A stretch of DNA of 8,336 nt from positions 1-8,336 of the forward strand of contig JAAZLA010000089.1 of NCBI GenBank assembly GCA_012799545.1, given 5' to 3'. Both the position numbers and the translations under genes were made by a program. This DNA is from Treponema sp. (GTDB lineage: Bacteria; Spirochaetota; Spirochaetia; Treponematales; Treponemataceae). The notes beneath the pieces were generated by a model. That model did no database searches, was not told where the DNA came from, and worked only from the letters and a program-made list of their open reading frames with translations. Each line of letters starts with the position of its first letter. Within the stretch, counting starts at the first letter, position 1. Positions 6,018 through 8,336 of the stretch are shown piece by piece.

Positions 6018-7334
6018 ATGTTACACTTTTTAGCACAAGAATTAAATGAAATTTTACAAGACTCTCCTGTAGATTCTTTTTTATCGGCTTTAGGAAAACG
6101 ATTATACTTCCCTAAAGGTATCATTGCACAAAGTGCAGAAGCAAAACAACAGGGGAAAAAAGCAAACGCAACCGTCGGTATCACCGTAAATGATGGAAAA
6201 CCTGCGATCTTACCTTGTATACAAAAACATTTTCCCTATCTCAACTCTTCAGAAACGGTTGCCTACGCACCAACCGCAGGTCTACCTGAACTTCGAGAGG
6301 CATGGAAGACAAAGATAATCAAAAAAAATCCCGTTCTCAAAAATAAAACGATTTCGCTTCCTGTTGTTGTTCCTGGACTCACCGCAGGCATCTCAGTGCT
6401 TTGTGATTTATTTCTCGATGAAGATGAAGTGCTACTCGCCTGTGACCCCTGCTGGGATAACTACGGACTCATCGTAGAGGCAAGAAGCAATGCAAAACTC
6501 AAGCAATTTCCTATGTTTTGGGGCGACTCTTTTTCAGGCGGTTTTAACCTAGAAACCTTTACAGAAGCACTTGAAGAAGAAGCTAAAACAGGCATTGTAA
6601 AAATTATTTTAAACTTCCCTCAAAACCCTTCAGGCTATTCTCCGAGTGTTAAAGAAGCAGAAGATATATGCGCACTTATAAAAAATTTTGCTGAAAAAGG
6701 AACGAAAATGCTCATATGGTGCGACGATGCCTATTTTGGCTTAGCCTACGAAGAAGAAATAGACAGACAATCCTTATTTGCCTATCTTTCTGATATTCAT
6801 GAAAACGTCGTTGCAGTTAAAATCGATGGACCAACCAAAGAAGATTATGTTTGGGGCTTTCGAACAGGCTTTTTGACCTTTGGTGGGAAAGGCTTAAGCG
6901 ATGCACATTTTGCAGCAATTGAAAAAAAACTTATGGGCGCAATTCGTTCATCTGTATCTTGTAGCAACACCGCTTCACAATCCATCATGCTCAAAATGTT
7001 TCAAGAAGCAAGCTTAGAAGACGAAAAAAAAGCTTTAAAAGAGATACTTAAGGGACGGTACAAAAGGGTAAAATCCTTTTTGGAAACAAAAAAAGATCAT
7101 GAAATTCTTCGCCCCCTCCCCTTTAATTCAGGCTATTTTATGAGTTTCCGCTGCGAAGGTATCGATGCAGAAGAATTACGCCAAGTATTGCTCCACAAAA
7201 GAGAAATCGGCACTATTTCCATCGATGAAAGACATCTTCGAGTTGCCTTTTCAAGCGTAGATAAAAGAGATATCGAAAACGTATTTACCGCAATTTATGA
7301 GGAGGCTGAGAATCTCAAGCAGAATGAAAAGTAA
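6018..7334 (+). CDS. PLP-dependent aminotransferase, class I/II
   Basis: The predicted protein has 438 residues and is a fold-type I aminotransferase. Numbering by analogy with aspartate aminotransferase, it has NPSG at 203-206, DDAY at 236-239 (Asp to the pyridine nitrogen, Tyr239 to the cofactor oxygen), Lys274 as the Schiff-base lysine in DGPTKEDY, Arg282 eight residues later binding phosphate, and Arg408 in HLRVAFS as the substrate carboxylate arginine. The N-terminal LAQELNEIL and GKRLYFPKGI segments resemble a clade I recall from spirochaetes and Firmicutes, which supports ATG 6018 as the true start despite the absence of a ribosome site. The enzyme is cytosolic and should transfer an amino group between an amino acid and a 2-oxo acid. 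The substrate (aromatic, aspartate or other) cannot be fixed from motifs. It is divergent from moxR and overlaps the following lipoprotein gene by 11 bases or more. Confidence 0.93.
   Translation: MLHFLAQELNEILQDSPVDSFLSALGKRLYFPKGIIAQSAEAKQQGKKANATVGITVNDGKPAILPCIQKHFPYLNSSETVAYAPTAGLPELREAWKTKIIKKNPVLKNKTISLPVVVPGLTAGISVLCDLFLDEDEVLLACDPCWDNYGLIVEARSNAKLKQFPMFWGDSFSGGFNLETFTEALEEEAKTGIVKIILNFPQNPSGYSPSVKEAEDICALIKNFAEKGTKMLIWCDDAYFGLAYEEEIDRQSLFAYLSDIHENVVAVKIDGPTKEDYVWGFRTGFLTFGGKGLSDAHFAAIEKKLMGAIRSSVSCSNTASQSIMLKMFQEASLEDEKKALKEILKGRYKRVKSFLETKKDHEILRPLPFNSGYFMSFRCEGIDAEELRQVLLHKREIGTISIDERHLRVAFSSVDKRDIENVFTAIYEEAENLKQNEK
7299..7323 (+). promoter_or_regulatory. Ribosome site separated from its start codon by a small hairpin
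   Basis: GAGGAG (7299-7304) is the only good Shine-Dalgarno match before the lipoprotein ATG at 7324, but it lies 19 bases away. The bases between can fold: GCTGAG (7305-7310), loop AAT, CTC (7314-7316), a bulged A, then AGC (7318-7320). Folding would leave three unpaired bases plus the helix between the ribosome site and ATG. Confidence 0.4.
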
Positions 7335-8336
7335 AAAAAAGAAGAAAACAAGATATTTTTTGCAATATAGCTCTTTTTTTATATGTCTCCTTATTCCTCT
7401 GTCCCTCAGCCTGTATGTAACAAGTTGCAAACGAGTCTATAAAAATCCTGTCGTTATCTGGACAGATAGAGCTGAGTTTGCCTCATATGCAGAACTTTTC
7501 AACACAAGTCAAGAAGTTTGTAAGGTGAGCATTGTATACAAAAAAAACCTTGCTCGTCTTTTTCCATTGGCAAAAGGCGAGCCATTTCCTGATTTGCTTA
7601 TTGGATCGTGGCTTAAAAATTCGCAAACAAAAAAATTCACATCCTCACTCGACTATATGTTTAGTGATCTAAAACTGAACCGTTCTATTTTTTACACACA
7701 ACTTTTAGAATCGGGACAAATAAACGATGCACAATATCTCATCCCCGTTTCCTTTAATCTACCGACAATAGTTTTTTCTAAAGAAAATGCAAACCTCATA
7801 AGCGAAAACTATCTTCTTTCACCTGACCAAATACGTGATATTGCAGCTGAATATAATGAAAAAAAAGACGGGCGCACCTACAATAAGATGGGCTATGGCT
7901 TAAACTGGAACCAGGATTTTTTATACGAAATAGCAAAACTGCAAAACGTCGATTTTAAAGAGCAGGGACGATCCTTTTCTTGGGATGATGAAGCGCTCAA
8001 AAAAACCTTAGCATATATGCAAGATTGGACAGAAACAGCAAACGACTCGACAAATAGCGAAAAGGATTTTGCCTTTAAGTATCTCTACACGCCTTTTTAT
8101 CAACAAGTACTCCAAAAACGCTCACTTTTTGCCTATACACATTCAAACCATTTTTTAGATTTACCAGTCGATAAAATCGAAACCCTCGATTTTCGCTGGC
8201 TCCAAGCCAATCAAAAAATTCCTGTCATAGATGATATTGTCTACCTCGGTATGTATAGGCATTCAAAAAATACCGATGCAGCATCGATTTTTATCAATTG
8301 GTTTTTCAAAGAAACAACACAAAAACAAATACTCGA
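7324..8336 (+). CDS. Lipoprotein resembling an extracellular solute-binding protein (3' end outside the window)
   Basis: The frame is open for 337 codons to the window end. The N-terminus is strongly basic (KSKKKKKTR), then hydrophobic (about 12-33), ending YVTSC with Cys35 as the probable lipidated residue, a loose spirochaetal lipobox. The mature part begins with VVIWTDRAEFASYAELFN (residues about 42-59), much like the first strand and helix of sugar-type ABC transporter binding proteins; later segments (PDLLIGSWL, AQYLIPVSFN, VVF-type strand, DDIVYLGM) fit the same fold. No permease or ATPase gene is in view, so transport is unproven. An in-frame ATG at 7297 would add nine residues but has no ribosome site; 7324 gives a normal signal peptide. 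The start overlaps the aminotransferase end by 11 bases, so the two are cotranscribed. Motif copy 7 lies in the signal-peptide region. Confidence 0.8.
   Translation, partial: MKSKKKKKTRYFLQYSSFFICLLIPLSLSLYVTSCKRVYKNPVVIWTDRAEFASYAELFNTSQEVCKVSIVYKKNLARLFPLAKGEPFPDLLIGSWLKNSQTKKFTSSLDYMFSDLKLNRSIFYTQLLESGQINDAQYLIPVSFNLPTIVFSKENANLISENYLLSPDQIRDIAAEYNEKKDGRTYNKMGYGLNWNQDFLYEIAKLQNVDFKEQGRSFSWDDEALKKTLAYMQDWTETANDSTNSEKDFAFKYLYTPFYQQVLQKRSLFAYTHSNHFLDLPVDKIETLDFRWLQANQKIPVIDDIVYLGMYRHSKNTDAASIFINWFFKETTQKQIL
7396..7406 (-). repeat. RGGGACAGAGS motif, copy 7 (AGGGACAGAGG)
   Basis: Lies in the signal-peptide coding part of the lipoprotein gene, read there as CCT CTG TCC CTC (Pro-Leu-Ser-Leu). 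It is the only copy on the right side of the window. Confidence 0.7.

Noticed and set aside
5960..6184. Minus-strand 74-codon open frame overlapping the aminotransferase start
   Set aside because: It lies opposite the conserved N-terminus of the aminotransferase and across the promoter region, and has no recognisable features.
7334..7380. Possible terminator after the aminotransferase (A-run and T-run)
   Set aside because: No stable GC stem is present, and the region codes for the basic N-terminus and signal peptide of the overlapping lipoprotein gene.

Overview
The window looks like chromosomal DNA of a low-GC spirochaete, most probably a Treponema-type organism. This rests on three things: the AT-rich, lysine-rich coding style, the relaxed lipoprotein signal sequences (TSC), and a gene order (MoxR, DUF58, membrane protein, two von Willebrand A proteins, TPR) that matches the arrangement I recall from Treponema and Borrelia (bb0176 to bb0171). 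The species is not assignable by eye.

Positions 1-5950, minus strand: an almost complete MoxR/Bat ('Bacteroides aerotolerance') operon, read right to left. It begins with a MoxR AAA+ ATPase (4922-5950), followed by a 91-base gap that holds a small hairpin. Next come a DUF58 protein (3934-4830), a signal-peptide-bearing single-span membrane protein resembling BatD (2909-3937), a BatA-type VWA protein (1915-2916), a BatB-type VWA protein fused to a BatC-like TPR domain (257-1918), and the 5' end of a second BatD-like exported protein (1-273, cut by the window edge). From DUF58 onwards every gene overlaps the next (4, 8, 4 and 17 bases), so the products are probably translationally coupled. In the family model the cytosolic MoxR ATPase and DUF58 protein work with membrane-anchored VWA proteins, whose metal-binding domains and TPR/BatD partners lie in the periplasm. 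The role is cell-envelope maintenance or stress tolerance, and the exact substrate is not known.

Positions 5951-6017: a 67-base divergent promoter region serving both directions. The candidate -10 of the bat operon touches the -35 of the rightward unit.

Positions 6018-8336, plus strand: a PLP-dependent class I/II aminotransferase (6018-7334) overlapping a solute-binding-like lipoprotein gene (7324 to beyond the window end). A small hairpin lies between the only good Shine-Dalgarno sequence and the lipoprotein start codon.

The most unusual signal is a short DNA word, RGGGACAGAGS, present seven times on both strands. It falls in all three reading frames of the coding sequence and once in the loop of the intercistronic hairpin. 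By rough hand calculation well under one copy of its 9-base core is expected in a window of this size and composition. It behaves like a DNA-level element (uptake, modification, chromosome-organising or REP-type) rather than a protein motif. No tRNA, rRNA, CRISPR, IS element or clear terminator was seen. The only non-coding stretches are the two short ones described; no gene-free stretch exceeds 100 bases.
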